From contig NZ_CP109499.1 in NCBI RefSeq assembly GCF_036231965.1, positions 1,612,001-1,676,000 on the forward strand: DNA of 64,000 nt, written 5' to 3'. The notes beneath the pieces are model-generated. The model made no database searches. It was not told where the DNA came from and saw only the letters and a list, made by a program, of their open reading frames with translations. Position 1 is the first letter of the stretch, and each line of letters starts with the position of its first letter. The position numbers and the translations under genes are program-made. Positions 50,523-59,006 of this stretch are shown here, piece after piece. The DNA comes from Streptomyces sp. NBC_01428. GTDB taxonomy: Bacteria > Actinomycetota > Actinomycetes > Streptomycetales > Streptomycetaceae.

Positions 50523-50571
50523 ACCCGTTCGCCCGCGCCCCGTCGCCCGGCGGCTCCGCTGCGATTAGCGT
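50523..50571 (+). promoter_or_regulatory. Promoter-like element ACCCGTTCGC-N33-TAGCGT before the sortase
   Basis: ACCCGTTCGC at 50523-50532 and TAGCGT at 50566-50571, 52 bases before the sortase ATG. Words and spacing are identical to 48992-49040. The upstream word would sit near -50, a usual activator position. Confidence 0.5.
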
Positions 50572-50622
50572 GCTCATATGCGCGACTGACGCGGCGACGG
50601 CCACGTCGAGAGGGGATGGCGA

Positions 50623-51285
50623 ATGTCTGCGTCCGAGCTGGCCGAAGAGGAGGAGCGGCAGAGGAAGCGCGCCCCTTGGGGCGTGATAGCGCTTGTTCTG
50701 CTGACCGGCCTCGCCCTCATTCGGAATGGTTCCGGTGAGTTCGACGTGGGTCCGCCGCAGCCCGCGTCCGCGGCCGCCGCCGACAGCCGCACCTCCGGTG
50801 GCACCTTCGCCAAGACGCCGGACCCGTTGCCGTACTCCGTCGTCGACCGGGTACGGATCCCGGCCATCAGGGTCGACACCCCGGTGATGCCGGTGGGTCT
50901 GGACGCCGACGGCTGGGTCGCGGCGCCGCCGCCCGAGGACCCGAATCTCGCCGGCTGGTTCACCGGCGCGGTCGCTCCCGGCGAGAAGGGCACCTCCGTG
51001 ATCGTCGGCCATGTCGACAACATGCAGGGTCCCGCCGTCTTCTACGGGCTCGGGGCGCTCAAGAAGGGGAACAAGGTCGAGGTCCTGCGCAAGGACGGAA
51101 AGACGGCCGTGTTCGAGATCTACGGCATCGAGGTGTTCTCGAAAGAGGATTTCCCCGGTGACCGCGTGTACAACAGCAAGGGAACTCCGGAATTGCGCGT
51201 GATCACGTGCGGCGGCGGTTTCTCGAAGCAGCACGGATACGACGGGAACGTGGTCGTGTTCGCGAAGATGGTCGAAACGCGCTGA
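50623..51285 (+). CDS. Class F-like sortase
   Basis: 220 residues. An N-terminal cytoplasmic tail and single membrane helix (about 18-34) are followed by a linker and the sortase beta-barrel (about 72-217). The catalytic His130 in V-G-H-V-D and Cys196 in I-T-C-G-G-G-F are clear. The third catalytic residue, an Arg in other sortases, is not obvious after the Cys; the segment reads F-S-K-Q-H-G-Y-D-G-N, with only Lys202 basic. Class F sortases are common in actinobacteria and poorly studied. AGAGGGGA supports the ATG at 50623. Its neighbours are two anchored proteins without LPXTG, so a different sorting signal is plausible. Confidence 0.88.
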   Translation: MSASELAEEEERQRKRAPWGVIALVLLTGLALIRNGSGEFDVGPPQPASAAAADSRTSGGTFAKTPDPLPYSVVDRVRIPAIRVDTPVMPVGLDADGWVAAPPPEDPNLAGWFTGAVAPGEKGTSVIVGHVDNMQGPAVFYGLGALKKGNKVEVLRKDGKTAVFEIYGIEVFSKEDFPGDRVYNSKGTPELRVITCGGGFSKQHGYDGNVVVFAKMVETR

Positions 51286-51363
51286 GCGCTGTACGGCGCG
51301 GTGTGCGAGAGCCGGCCTGCGGGAGGTGTTTCTCCTCCCGCCGGCCGGCTTCTCCTTTTCCGC

Positions 51364-52206
51364 CTAGACGCCGTTCCTGCGCGGCACCGTGAGGTGGTAG
51401 CCGGAATCCAGCAGATGCGGCAGGTACTCGCGCAGCGCCTGCACGCTCTGGGAGCGGTTGCCGCCCGCGTCGTGCGAGAGGACGACGACGCCGGGGGCGG
51501 CCTCCTTCTCCACGGTTCCGACGATCGAGCGGACGCCCGGCGTCGCCCAGTCGTTCGTGTCGATCGTCCAGGCCAGCGGCTCCATGCCGAGGTCGGCCTG
51601 GATCTGGAACGTCGCCCTGTTCCACGCCCCGTAGGGCGCGCGGAACCAGGCCGGGGACTCGCCGTAGGCGTTCTTGATGACCTTGCTGGTGCGCTCGATC
51701 TCGGAGCGGATCCTGGAGCGGGAGAGCGAGGTCAGCAGCGGGTGCGTCCAGGTGTGGTTGCCGACGATGTGACCGTCGTCGGCCATCTTTCCGAGCAGGT
51801 CCTTGTTGTCGTTGGCCATCTCGCCGCACACGAAGAACGTCGCGCGCACGTCGTACTCGCGCAGGATGCGCAGGACGTCGGGGGTGTAGAGCGGGTCGGG
51901 GCCGTCGTCGAAGGTCAGCACCATGGTGCGGCCGCGCCCGGACATGCGCAGGAAGGGCTCGTGCCGGACGACGGTCCGGCCGGGGGCACCGAGCGGCGGG
52001 CCGTAGCCGGTGATCGGCTGGAGGCGGTACGCGGACGGTTTGACGGCGCGGGCGGCCTGCGGGCCGGAGCGGGGCGGGACCCGCACCGGTTGCGCGGCCG
52101 GGTCGGCGGTCAGGACGTGGGCGGTGCCCGCGACTCCGGCAGCCCCCAGGACGGCGGCGCCGGCGACCAGCGCCTTACGTCGGGTGATCAGCTGATCCTT
52201 TTTCAT
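51364..52206 (-). CDS. Exported NodB-type polysaccharide deacetylase
   Basis: 280 residues. The N-terminal T-R-R-K-A-L with a hydrophobic stretch suggests a Tat signal. The NodB domain (about 90-275) has motif 1 T-F-D-D-G-P-D near 96-102, motif 2 H-T-W-T-H-P near 150-155 (metal-binding His pair), motif 3 R-A-P-Y-G near 188, D-T-N-D-W near 215, and the L-S-H-D motif near 238. It should remove acetyl groups from peptidoglycan, chitin or another surface polysaccharide. ATG at 52206; a TTG two codons upstream is possible. Same direction as lysX, 81 bp downstream of it. Confidence 0.9.
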   Translation of the reverse strand: MKKDQLITRRKALVAGAAVLGAAGVAGTAHVLTADPAAQPVRVPPRSGPQAARAVKPSAYRLQPITGYGPPLGAPGRTVVRHEPFLRMSGRGRTMVLTFDDGPDPLYTPDVLRILREYDVRATFFVCGEMANDNKDLLGKMADDGHIVGNHTWTHPLLTSLSRSRIRSEIERTSKVIKNAYGESPAWFRAPYGAWNRATFQIQADLGMEPLAWTIDTNDWATPGVRSIVGTVEKEAAPGVVVLSHDAGGNRSQSVQALREYLPHLLDSGYHLTVPRRNGV

Positions 52207-52287
52207 GACCAATCAGTCACCCGGCGGAGGGCCCGCCCGACTGAGCAACACCGGGGGAGGGTTCCGAAAGCACCCGCCTGGACCATT

Positions 52288-55200
52288 TCAGCGGCGGCGC
52301 ACCAGCGGGAACGGCAGGGTCTCGCGGATCGTCAGCCCGGTCAGGAACATGACGAGCCGGTCGACGCCGATCCCGAGTCCGCCGGTGGGCGGCATGGCGT
52401 ACTCGAGCGCGTCGAGGAAGTCCTCGTCGAGCTCCATCGCCTCGGGGTCTCCCCCGGCCGCCAGCAGCGACTGGGCGGTGAGCCGCCGGCGCTGCTCGAC
52501 CGGGTCGGTCAACTCGGAGTAGGCGGTGCCCAGTTCCGTGCCGAAGGCGACGAGGTCCCAGCGTTCGGCGAGGCGCGGGTCGGTGCGGTGCTGCCGGGTG
52601 AGCGGGGAGACGTCGGTCGGGAAGTCCTTGTAGAAGGTGGGCAGCTGCGTCTTCTCCTCGACCAGGCGTTCGTACATCTCCAGGACGATGTCGCCGCGCC
52701 CGTCGTCGTCCACGTACGGCACGCCCGCGCGGTCGCAGAGCCGCTGGAGCGCCTCGACGGAGGTGTCGGCGTCGATCTCGTCCCCGAGGGCCTCGGAGAT
52801 CGCGCCGTAGACCGTCTTGACGGGCCACTCCCCGGAGATGTCGTACTCCGTACCGCCCTTGCGGGCGATCGGTGAGCCGAAGGCGGCGGTGGCGGCGCCC
52901 TGGATCAGCTCGCGGGCGAGGTCGAGCATCACGTCGTAGTCGGCGAAGGCCTGGTAGGCCTCCAGCATCGTGAACTCGGGGTTGTGCTTGTAGGAGACAC
53001 CCTCGTTGCGGAAGGTGCGGCCCATCTCGAAGACCTTCTCCAGTCCGCCGACGCAGAGCCGTTTGAGGTACAGCTCGGGTGCGATGCGCAGATAGAGGTT
53101 CAGGTCGTAGGCGTTGATGTGGGTGGTGAACGGCCGGGCGTTCGCGCCTCCGTGGATCTGCTGGAGCATCGGGGTCTCGACCTCCAGGTAGCCGCGCTCC
53201 AGCAGGCCCTGGCGCAGCGCCTGGACGGCCGTGGAGCGGGCCCGTACGACGTCGCGGGCGCCGGGGCTGGACACCAGGTCGAGATAGCGGCGGCGCACCT
53301 TGGCCTCGGGGTCGGCGAGGCCCTTGCGTTTGTCGGGCAGCGGGCGCAGGCACTTGGCGGTGAGCTGCCAGGCGCTGACGAAGACGGTCGGTTCGCCCCG
53401 GTCGCTGGCGCCCGCGAGGCCGTCGGCGGTGATGTGGTCGCCGATGTCGACGACCTGGCGGAAGCGGTCGAGCGCCGCTCCGGACTCCTGGCGGGTGAGG
53501 GCGAGCTGGAGGTCGCCGGACCAGTCGCGCAGCACGGCGAAGAGGATGCCGCCGAAGTCGCGGACGAGCATCACGCGCCCGGCGACGGTGACGTCCTCGC
53601 CGCCGCGGACCTCGGACAGCAGATGGGTGCGCGGCGGGATGCCGACCGGGTAGGGGTCGGTGCCGTCGGCGCGCAGCCGGTCGAGCTTGCGGTGCCGCAC
53701 CCGGACCTGGTCGGGGAGGTCCGCGGTGGCGTCCTCGGCCGCGCTCCCGTCGCCGGTGGCGAGGCCGAGGGCGGACAACGAGGGCAGTCCGGCCGTGGTG
53801 GCGGGCTGGGGTCCGCCTCGGGAGTGCCCCCTGCCCCACAGCGAGCGCATCGAGGGGACGGAGACGAACCCCTCGGCGATGGCGGACGCCATGCCGATGC
53901 GGGCGAGGGAGCCGGTCTCGCCGTAACAGATGAAGCGCGGGTACCACTCGGGGTGGTACTTGGCGTTGGAGCGGTACAGCGCCTCCAGCTGCCACCACCG
54001 GGAGAAGAACAGCAGCAGCCGGCGCCAGAGCCGCAGCACGGGGCCCGCGCCGATGCGGGCGCCCTCCTCGAAGACGGAGCGGAACACCGCGAAGTTGAGG
54101 GAGATACGCCGTACGCCGAACTTCCCGGCCGCGGCGCACACCTCCGCGACCATGAACTCGGTGACGCCGTTGGGCGCGCTGCGGTCGCGGCGCATCAGGT
54201 CGAGGGAGATGCCGTCGCGGCCCCAGGGCACGAAGGAGAGCAGGGCGAGGAGCTTGCCGTCGGAGTCCATCGCCTCGGCGAGCAGGCAGTCGCCGTCCTC
54301 GGGGTCGCCGAGCCGGTCGAGGGCCATCGAGAAGCCGCGCTCGGTCTCGGTGTCGCGCCAGGCGTCGGCCCGGCGGACGATCTCCTCCATCTCCGTCTCG
54401 GTGAGGGTGGAGTGGCGGCGCACCCGGCAGGTGGCGCCGGAGCGCTTGACGCGGTTGACGGCCTGTCGGGTGACGCGCATGTCGCGGCCGCCGAGGTCGA
54501 AGCGGGCGACGTGCAGGATCGCCTCGTCGCCGAGCTGGAGGGCGCCGAGCCCGGCACGCGCGTAGGCCTTGGCCCCGTCCTCGGAGGCGCCCATCGCGGC
54601 GGGCGCCCAGGCGTAGCGGCGGGCCGCGTCGAGCCAGGCGTCGATCGCGTGCGGCCAGGCCTCCCGGTCGCCGACGGGGTCGCCGCTGGCGAGGCAGACT
54701 CCGGCCTCGACGCGGTAGGTGACGGCCGCCTTGCCGCTGGGCGAGAAGACGACGGCCTTGTCGCGGCGGGTGGCGAAGTAGCCGAGGGAGTCGTCGGCGC
54801 CGTAGGCCTGGAGGAGGGCACGGATGCGGGCCTCCTCGTCCCCGTGCAGGGCCGCCACCATGCGCTGGGAACGGAACAGCGTGGCGGCGGCGTTCAGCAG
54901 GGCGAGGGCGCCGAACAGTCCGAGGACGAAGAACAGCCAGCGTGGTGGCCGGCCGTCGAAGGATCCGCCGGACACCAGTCCGCCGCAGACCCGGTTGGCG
55001 GCCCACAGGAGTCGCTGGCTGTGCGGCAGGGTCCCCGGGAACAGCTCCACCAGGCCCCAGCCGACCAGGATCGCGACGACGAGTCCGGCGATCAGGACGA
55101 GCAGGGCCCGCCGTACGGCGCCGCGCCGCGAGTCGGCGTAGAACTCGCGGCGGGCCACGATCAGCAGGGCCAGCAGGAGCCCGCAGACGACCAGGGAGGG

Positions 55201-55566
55201 CACGGACTGCGCGTACAGGCCGACGGCGACGCCGAGGATGTCGGTGAGGACCAGCAGACCGAGGTAGACGACCACCAGCCACCAGGCGATCTTCTTGCGG
55301 GCGGCCGTGGCGGCGGCGAGCAGGAAGAGGAAGACGGCGTAGGCGAGGTTGGCGCTGACCGGGATGATCAGCAGGTCGAGGAAGCGCGTGACCGGGCGCA
55401 GCACCCGGCGCAGCGGGGCGATGAAGGCCAGTACGGCGCAGAGCAGTCCGATGATGCCGAAGAAGGTCGCGAAACCCTCGGGCACCTTGCTGAGGAATCC
55501 GCGCGGGGACGGCCGTGCCGGAGCGGCTCTGTCCTTGGGCGGGCGGGCCTCCACGGTGGAACTCAT
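52288..55566 (-). CDS. lysX: LysX: lysyl-phosphatidylglycerol synthase fused to lysyl-tRNA synthetase
   Basis: 1092 residues in three parts. Residues about 20-260 are a multi-helix membrane region. About 265-560 is the MprF-type DUF2156 lysyltransferase domain (V-A-S-G-D-P-like C-L-A-S-G-D-P-V-G and F-M-V-A-E-V-C-A-A-A). About 590-1090 is a class II lysyl-tRNA synthetase with an OB anticodon-binding domain, motif 2 F-R-N-E-G-V-S-Y-K-H-N-P-E-F-T and motif 3 G-L-G-I-G-V-D-R-L. It charges tRNA with lysine and transfers lysine to phosphatidylglycerol, giving the membrane a positive charge and resistance to cationic peptides, as in mycobacteria. A separate housekeeping LysRS is expected elsewhere. 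Divergent from a universal stress protein gene. Confidence 0.94.
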   Translation of the reverse strand: MSSTVEARPPKDRAAPARPSPRGFLSKVPEGFATFFGIIGLLCAVLAFIAPLRRVLRPVTRFLDLLIIPVSANLAYAVFLFLLAAATAARKKIAWWLVVVYLGLLVLTDILGVAVGLYAQSVPSLVVCGLLLALLIVARREFYADSRRGAVRRALLVLIAGLVVAILVGWGLVELFPGTLPHSQRLLWAANRVCGGLVSGGSFDGRPPRWLFFVLGLFGALALLNAAATLFRSQRMVAALHGDEEARIRALLQAYGADDSLGYFATRRDKAVVFSPSGKAAVTYRVEAGVCLASGDPVGDREAWPHAIDAWLDAARRYAWAPAAMGASEDGAKAYARAGLGALQLGDEAILHVARFDLGGRDMRVTRQAVNRVKRSGATCRVRRHSTLTETEMEEIVRRADAWRDTETERGFSMALDRLGDPEDGDCLLAEAMDSDGKLLALLSFVPWGRDGISLDLMRRDRSAPNGVTEFMVAEVCAAAGKFGVRRISLNFAVFRSVFEEGARIGAGPVLRLWRRLLLFFSRWWQLEALYRSNAKYHPEWYPRFICYGETGSLARIGMASAIAEGFVSVPSMRSLWGRGHSRGGPQPATTAGLPSLSALGLATGDGSAAEDATADLPDQVRVRHRKLDRLRADGTDPYPVGIPPRTHLLSEVRGGEDVTVAGRVMLVRDFGGILFAVLRDWSGDLQLALTRQESGAALDRFRQVVDIGDHITADGLAGASDRGEPTVFVSAWQLTAKCLRPLPDKRKGLADPEAKVRRRYLDLVSSPGARDVVRARSTAVQALRQGLLERGYLEVETPMLQQIHGGANARPFTTHINAYDLNLYLRIAPELYLKRLCVGGLEKVFEMGRTFRNEGVSYKHNPEFTMLEAYQAFADYDVMLDLARELIQGAATAAFGSPIARKGGTEYDISGEWPVKTVYGAISEALGDEIDADTSVEALQRLCDRAGVPYVDDDGRGDIVLEMYERLVEEKTQLPTFYKDFPTDVSPLTRQHRTDPRLAERWDLVAFGTELGTAYSELTDPVEQRRRLTAQSLLAAGGDPEAMELDEDFLDALEYAMPPTGGLGIGVDRLVMFLTGLTIRETLPFPLVRRR

Positions 55567-55654
55567 GCTTCCGACTGTAGGAAGGGGGAGGCCGCCCCGC
55601 CCGTCGAGCGATTTCTCCGGGCTCCCCCGCGGCCGTGGGACCTGCGGGTTCCGC

Positions 55655-55660
55655 TAACCT
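55655..55660 (+). promoter_or_regulatory. TAACCT -10 box for a leaderless start
   Basis: TAACCT ends seven bases before the GTG at 55668 of the stress protein. There is no Shine-Dalgarno, so transcription probably begins at the start codon. Confidence 0.45.
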
Positions 55661-55667
55661 CACAGCC

Positions 55668-56132
55668 GTGACGGATGAGCAGCACGCACAGGGGTTCGAG
55701 CGCGGGACGGACGGTCCCAAGGTCATCGTGGTCGGAGTGGACGGCTCCGAGTCCTCACTGCGCGCTGCGGCGTACGCGGGGGGTCTGGCACGGCGGCAGC
55801 GGGCGCTGCTCGCGGTGGTCTACATCCAGCCGGTGATGGCGGCGGGGGCCGCGCTCGGGGTGCCGGTGGCGGAGACGACCGACGAGATCGCCGAGGATCT
55901 GATCCGGTACATCCGCGACGCGGCCGAGCGGGTGAAGGACATATTCGATGTGCGCTGGGAGTTCCACACCTTCCGCGGCGACCCGTACAACGGCCTGGTC
56001 ACCGCGGCCGACGAGCTGAAGGCGGACGCGGTGGTGGTGGGCGCCTCCGAGCAGGCCGGCCACCGGATCGTGGGGTCGGTGGCGATCCGGCTGGTGAAGG
56101 CGGGCCGCTGGCCCGTCACCGTCGTCCCGTAG
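55668..56132 (+). CDS. Universal stress protein (UspA family)
   Basis: 154 residues, one Usp domain. V-V-G-V-D-G-S-E-S-S near residues 21-30 and the ATP-binding G-x2-G-x9-G-S/T pattern are represented by V-V-V-G-A-S-E-Q-A-G-H-R-I-V-G-S near 125-140, but the loop is altered (A-S-E-Q in place of G-x-R-G), so nucleotide binding is uncertain. P-V-T-V-V-P closes the fold. GTG start at 55668, probably leaderless. Divergent from lysX across 101 bp, which suggests a joint stress response. Confidence 0.88.
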   Translation: MTDEQHAQGFERGTDGPKVIVVGVDGSESSLRAAAYAGGLARRQRALLAVVYIQPVMAAGAALGVPVAETTDEIAEDLIRYIRDAAERVKDIFDVRWEFHTFRGDPYNGLVTAADELKADAVVVGASEQAGHRIVGSVAIRLVKAGRWPVTVVP

Positions 56133-56172
56133 CCCGCCTCCGCGGATCCCCGCCGGACGTCCCCGACGTCCC

Positions 56173-57327
56173 CTACTTCCCCATCACCAGGCCGTCCTCG
56201 CCCGCGCCCCGGCTCAGGACGACGTCGCGGACACGGTCACGGACGGCGCCGACCGCGGCCCCCTGGTCCAGCGCGGCGTTGAGGTCGAGGACCCGGCCGG
56301 CGTCGAGGTCGAAGCCCTGCGGGATGAACTCGGCCTTCGTGACCCTCCAGCGTTCGCCCGCCCGCGCCGGGGGCGCGAAGGTGAACCGTCCGATGGTGCT
56401 CTGGTTGCCGCGCGGGTCCTGGACGCCGTCGCCGTTGTACATCTCGCCCGCGATCTGGTCGCCCATGCCGTAGACGACCCAGGTGCCGTTGACCTTCTCG
56501 TAGGCCTGCGGGACGTGCGCGTGGGTGCCGAGGATCAGGTCGATGTCCGCCCGCCCGGCGGTGGCGGACGCGGTCAGCCGGCGGCTCAGGTCCAGTTGCT
56601 GTTCGTCGGGTTCGTCCTGCCACTCGGTCCCCCAGTGCAGGGAGACGACGACCACGTCGGCGCCGGCCTTCCGGGCGGCGCGGGCGTCCGCGACGATCCG
56701 GTCCGGGTCGATCGTCCGGACCGCCCAGGGCTGCCCCTGCGGGAGCGGGATCCCGTTCGTGTCGTAGGTGTAGGCGAGCTGGGCGACCCGGGCGCCGCCC
56801 GCCCGCAGCACGGTGGCTCCGCTCGCCTCCCGAGCCGTGCGCGCGGACCCGGCGTGCCGCACGCCCGCGCGGTCGAGCGCGTCCAGGGTGCGGCCGATGC
56901 CCGCGGCGCCGTCGTCGAGGCTGTGGTTCGAGGCGGTGGAACAGGCGTCGTAGCCCGTCGCGGCGAGGCCTTCGGCCACCTGGGGCGGGGACTTGAAGGT
57001 GGGGTACCCCGAGTAGTCGCCGTCGGCGCCGTAGACGGTCTCCATGTGACAGATCGCCAGATCGGCACCGGACACGATCGGCCGGACACCCGCGAGCATC
57101 GGCCGGAAGTCGTATCCGTCGCCTCCGGCGTCCGAAGCCGCGCGGTCGATGATCGAGCTGTGCGGCAGGACGTCCCCCGAGGCGACCAGGGTGAAGGGAC
57201 GGGTGGCACCGGGGGCGGCCTGTCCGTCCCGGCGGTGTCCGGGCGAGTCCTGCGCCTGGCAGGCCGCGGCCGTGGCGATGAGGACGGCCGCGATGGCCAG
57301 ATTGATCTGTCGCGCGCGTGTGATCAT
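56173..57327 (-). CDS. CapA family (poly-gamma-glutamate synthesis-type) lipoprotein
   Basis: 384 residues. The signal peptide ends A-A-A-C-Q-A-Q, a fair lipobox, so probably lipid-anchored. The calcineurin-like CapA domain spans about 40-345, with S-G-D-V-L-P-H near 49, N-H-S-L-D-D near 126-131, S-L-H-W-G-T-E-W near 228-235 and G-T-H-A-H-V-P near 270-276 supplying metal ligands. CapA-like proteins act in poly-gamma-glutamate capsule export, but many actinobacterial members lack CapBC, and none is seen here, so the role is open. Start ATG 57327; ATG 57339 is also possible. Divergent from an ECF sigma gene. Confidence 0.85.
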   Translation of the reverse strand: MITRARQINLAIAAVLIATAAACQAQDSPGHRRDGQAAPGATRPFTLVASGDVLPHSSIIDRAASDAGGDGYDFRPMLAGVRPIVSGADLAICHMETVYGADGDYSGYPTFKSPPQVAEGLAATGYDACSTASNHSLDDGAAGIGRTLDALDRAGVRHAGSARTAREASGATVLRAGGARVAQLAYTYDTNGIPLPQGQPWAVRTIDPDRIVADARAARKAGADVVVVSLHWGTEWQDEPDEQQLDLSRRLTASATAGRADIDLILGTHAHVPQAYEKVNGTWVVYGMGDQIAGEMYNGDGVQDPRGNQSTIGRFTFAPPARAGERWRVTKAEFIPQGFDLDAGRVLDLNAALDQGAAVGAVRDRVRDVVLSRGAGEDGLVMGK

Positions 57328-57607
57328 GCCCGGCCCCATCTGGTCGTATTTGATTACTAATTGAGGCGATTCCAGGTATACGGACGGCCGGCGGTCAAGG
57401 AGGCACCACCGCGGCTCGCCCGTTCGGCGCCCGCGCGCCCGCCCGTTGGAGTGACCGGCGCCGAACGGCCGTGCGGGACCGGCGGAATCCTGGCCTCCAG
57501 CTCGGCGGGACCGTTCGGCGCACCGTTCACCGACGGCATCGACCGCCCACCGCACGGGCGTGTCAGCGGCCTGTCCGCGCGGAGCGCATCGCGCTGCCAT
57601 ACACGCC

Positions 57608-58156
57608 ATGACGGCCGGAACCACCACCATCACGAGCGGGACGACCGCCGAGCACGAGCTGGCCGCGCTGCAGCGCGAGCACGGCCGGCCCCTCTTCGCC
57701 CTGCTGCTCCGCCTGTCGGACGGCGACCGGCAGCGGGCCGAGGACCTGGTGCAGGAGACGCTCGTCCGCGCCTGGCAGCACCCCGAGGCGCTCCGGGCGG
57801 ACGCCTTCGACTCCGTCCGCCCCTGGCTGCTCACCGTGGGACGGCGGCTCGCCATCGACGCGCGGCGGGCCCGGCAGGCCCGCCCGCCGGAGGTCGGGGA
57901 CGCCGTACTCGACCACGCGCGCATCTGCGCGGATCACGCCGAACGGTCGGCGGCGACGCTCGATGTGCGGGAGGCTGTGAAGACACTCACTCCCGAGCAC
58001 CGTGAAGTCCTGGTGCTCGTGTACTTCCAGGGGGCGAGTGTGGCGGAGGCCGCGGAGGCCCTGGGCATTCCGCCCGGTACCGTGAAGTCCCGCGCGTACT
58101 ACGCGCTGCGCGCCCTGCGCCGGGTACTCCCAGGATATGCAGCCGACCTGCGGTGA
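57608..58156 (+). CDS. ECF-type RNA polymerase sigma factor
   Basis: 182 residues. Region 2 is at about 20-90 (A-E-D-L-V-Q-E-T-L-V-R-A-W then R-P-W-L-L-T-V-G-R-R-L-A-I-D) and region 4 at about 125-175 (L-T-P-E-H-R-E-V-L then V-A-E-A-A-E-A-L-G-I-P-P-G-T-V-K-S-R). It belongs to the group that usually pairs with a zinc-binding anti-sigma factor, and such a gene lies two genes downstream (59007). The ATG at 57608 is used; upstream in-frame starts are unlikely. Divergent from the CapA-like gene, a possible target. Confidence 0.91.
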   Translation: MTAGTTTITSGTTAEHELAALQREHGRPLFALLLRLSDGDRQRAEDLVQETLVRAWQHPEALRADAFDSVRPWLLTVGRRLAIDARRARQARPPEVGDAVLDHARICADHAERSAATLDVREAVKTLTPEHREVLVLVYFQGASVAEAAEALGIPPGTVKSRAYYALRALRRVLPGYAADLR

Positions 58157-58291
58157 AACCGAAGGCTTGGTCAAGCCTCCGCAAAGCGCCTTGCCGACGA
58201 CCATGGTTGAGCACTCAGCTTGCCTCATCCGTGTTCCGGACCGGGGCCCGGGATCGGGCGACGCGCACGCACCGGAGGAGGGCAGGAAGGG

Positions 58292-58807
58292 ATGCTGCAC
58301 AGAGGGCAAGAGAGCACGGACGGCACCGGGGGTGGCGAACTCACCGTTCCCATGGCCTGGTTGTACGCCGAGTACATCGCCGACGAACTGCTGCGGACCG
58401 GCGATCTGATGCCGCCGACGTCCTTCGAGTTCCGCGCCGGGCGTGACGCCCTCGCGCTGACCATCTTCCTGTCCGACAGCAGCGGCGAACTCTCGGGGAT
58501 CCGGGTCATCACGCAGCTGGAGACCTGGCTCTCCCTGACCGCCTACGACCAGCCCTGGCAGGAGTGGGTGCGCGAACGCATGGCGTTGCGCGCCGCCGAG
58601 GCCGCCGGGTCGGCCGCGCCCGATCCCGACCTGGAACTGGCGTCGACGGCCTGGCGCTGGCTGGAGGAGACCGAGCTGCTCGCTCCGGACCTGGACGCGG
58701 TGCCCGGGGGCGGTCCCGTACCGGGTGAGGACGACGGACCCAAGGTGTGGACGCCCGCCTGGCGGCTGGGGCTTCCGCTCGGGCATCTCGCCATCCACCT
58801 CTTCTGA
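58292..58807 (+). CDS. Uncharacterised protein between an ECF sigma factor and its anti-sigma gene
   Basis: 171 residues, not recognised. A helical acidic protein with no signal peptide, membrane segment or cysteine. Trp-rich patches occur at W-L-Y-A-E-Y, L-E-T-W-L-S-L, W-Q-E-W-V-R-E-R and W-R-W-L-E-E-T-E. The first 80 residues may form alternating strands and helices. AGGAAGG precedes the ATG at 58292. Its place between the sigma and the zinc anti-sigma genes suggests a third component of that regulatory unit, but this is context only. Confidence 0.7.
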   Translation: MLHRGQESTDGTGGGELTVPMAWLYAEYIADELLRTGDLMPPTSFEFRAGRDALALTIFLSDSSGELSGIRVITQLETWLSLTAYDQPWQEWVRERMALRAAEAAGSAAPDPDLELASTAWRWLEETELLAPDLDAVPGGGPVPGEDDGPKVWTPAWRLGLPLGHLAIHLF

Positions 58808-59006
58808 GAACGTCCCCCGCCACCGCTTCCTCCACCGCGCCGCGAGATTTCCTCGGACCGCACCAATCCGCGGGCACCGGCGCTCCGAATGTCTGAACCG
58901 CGATTCCGGACGGGTCTTGAGTGATTCGGCGGTCTGGTGCGTACCCGTGGGCAACAGCAGCACCACTCACAGTCCGCACCATCGCCACGAGGATTCGGTA
59001 TTCGGT

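Noticed and set aside
52217..55726. Very long minus-strand open frame in another phase of lysX
   Set aside because: The alternative phase encodes LysX with all synthetase motifs; this frame is an Arg/Pro-rich shadow.
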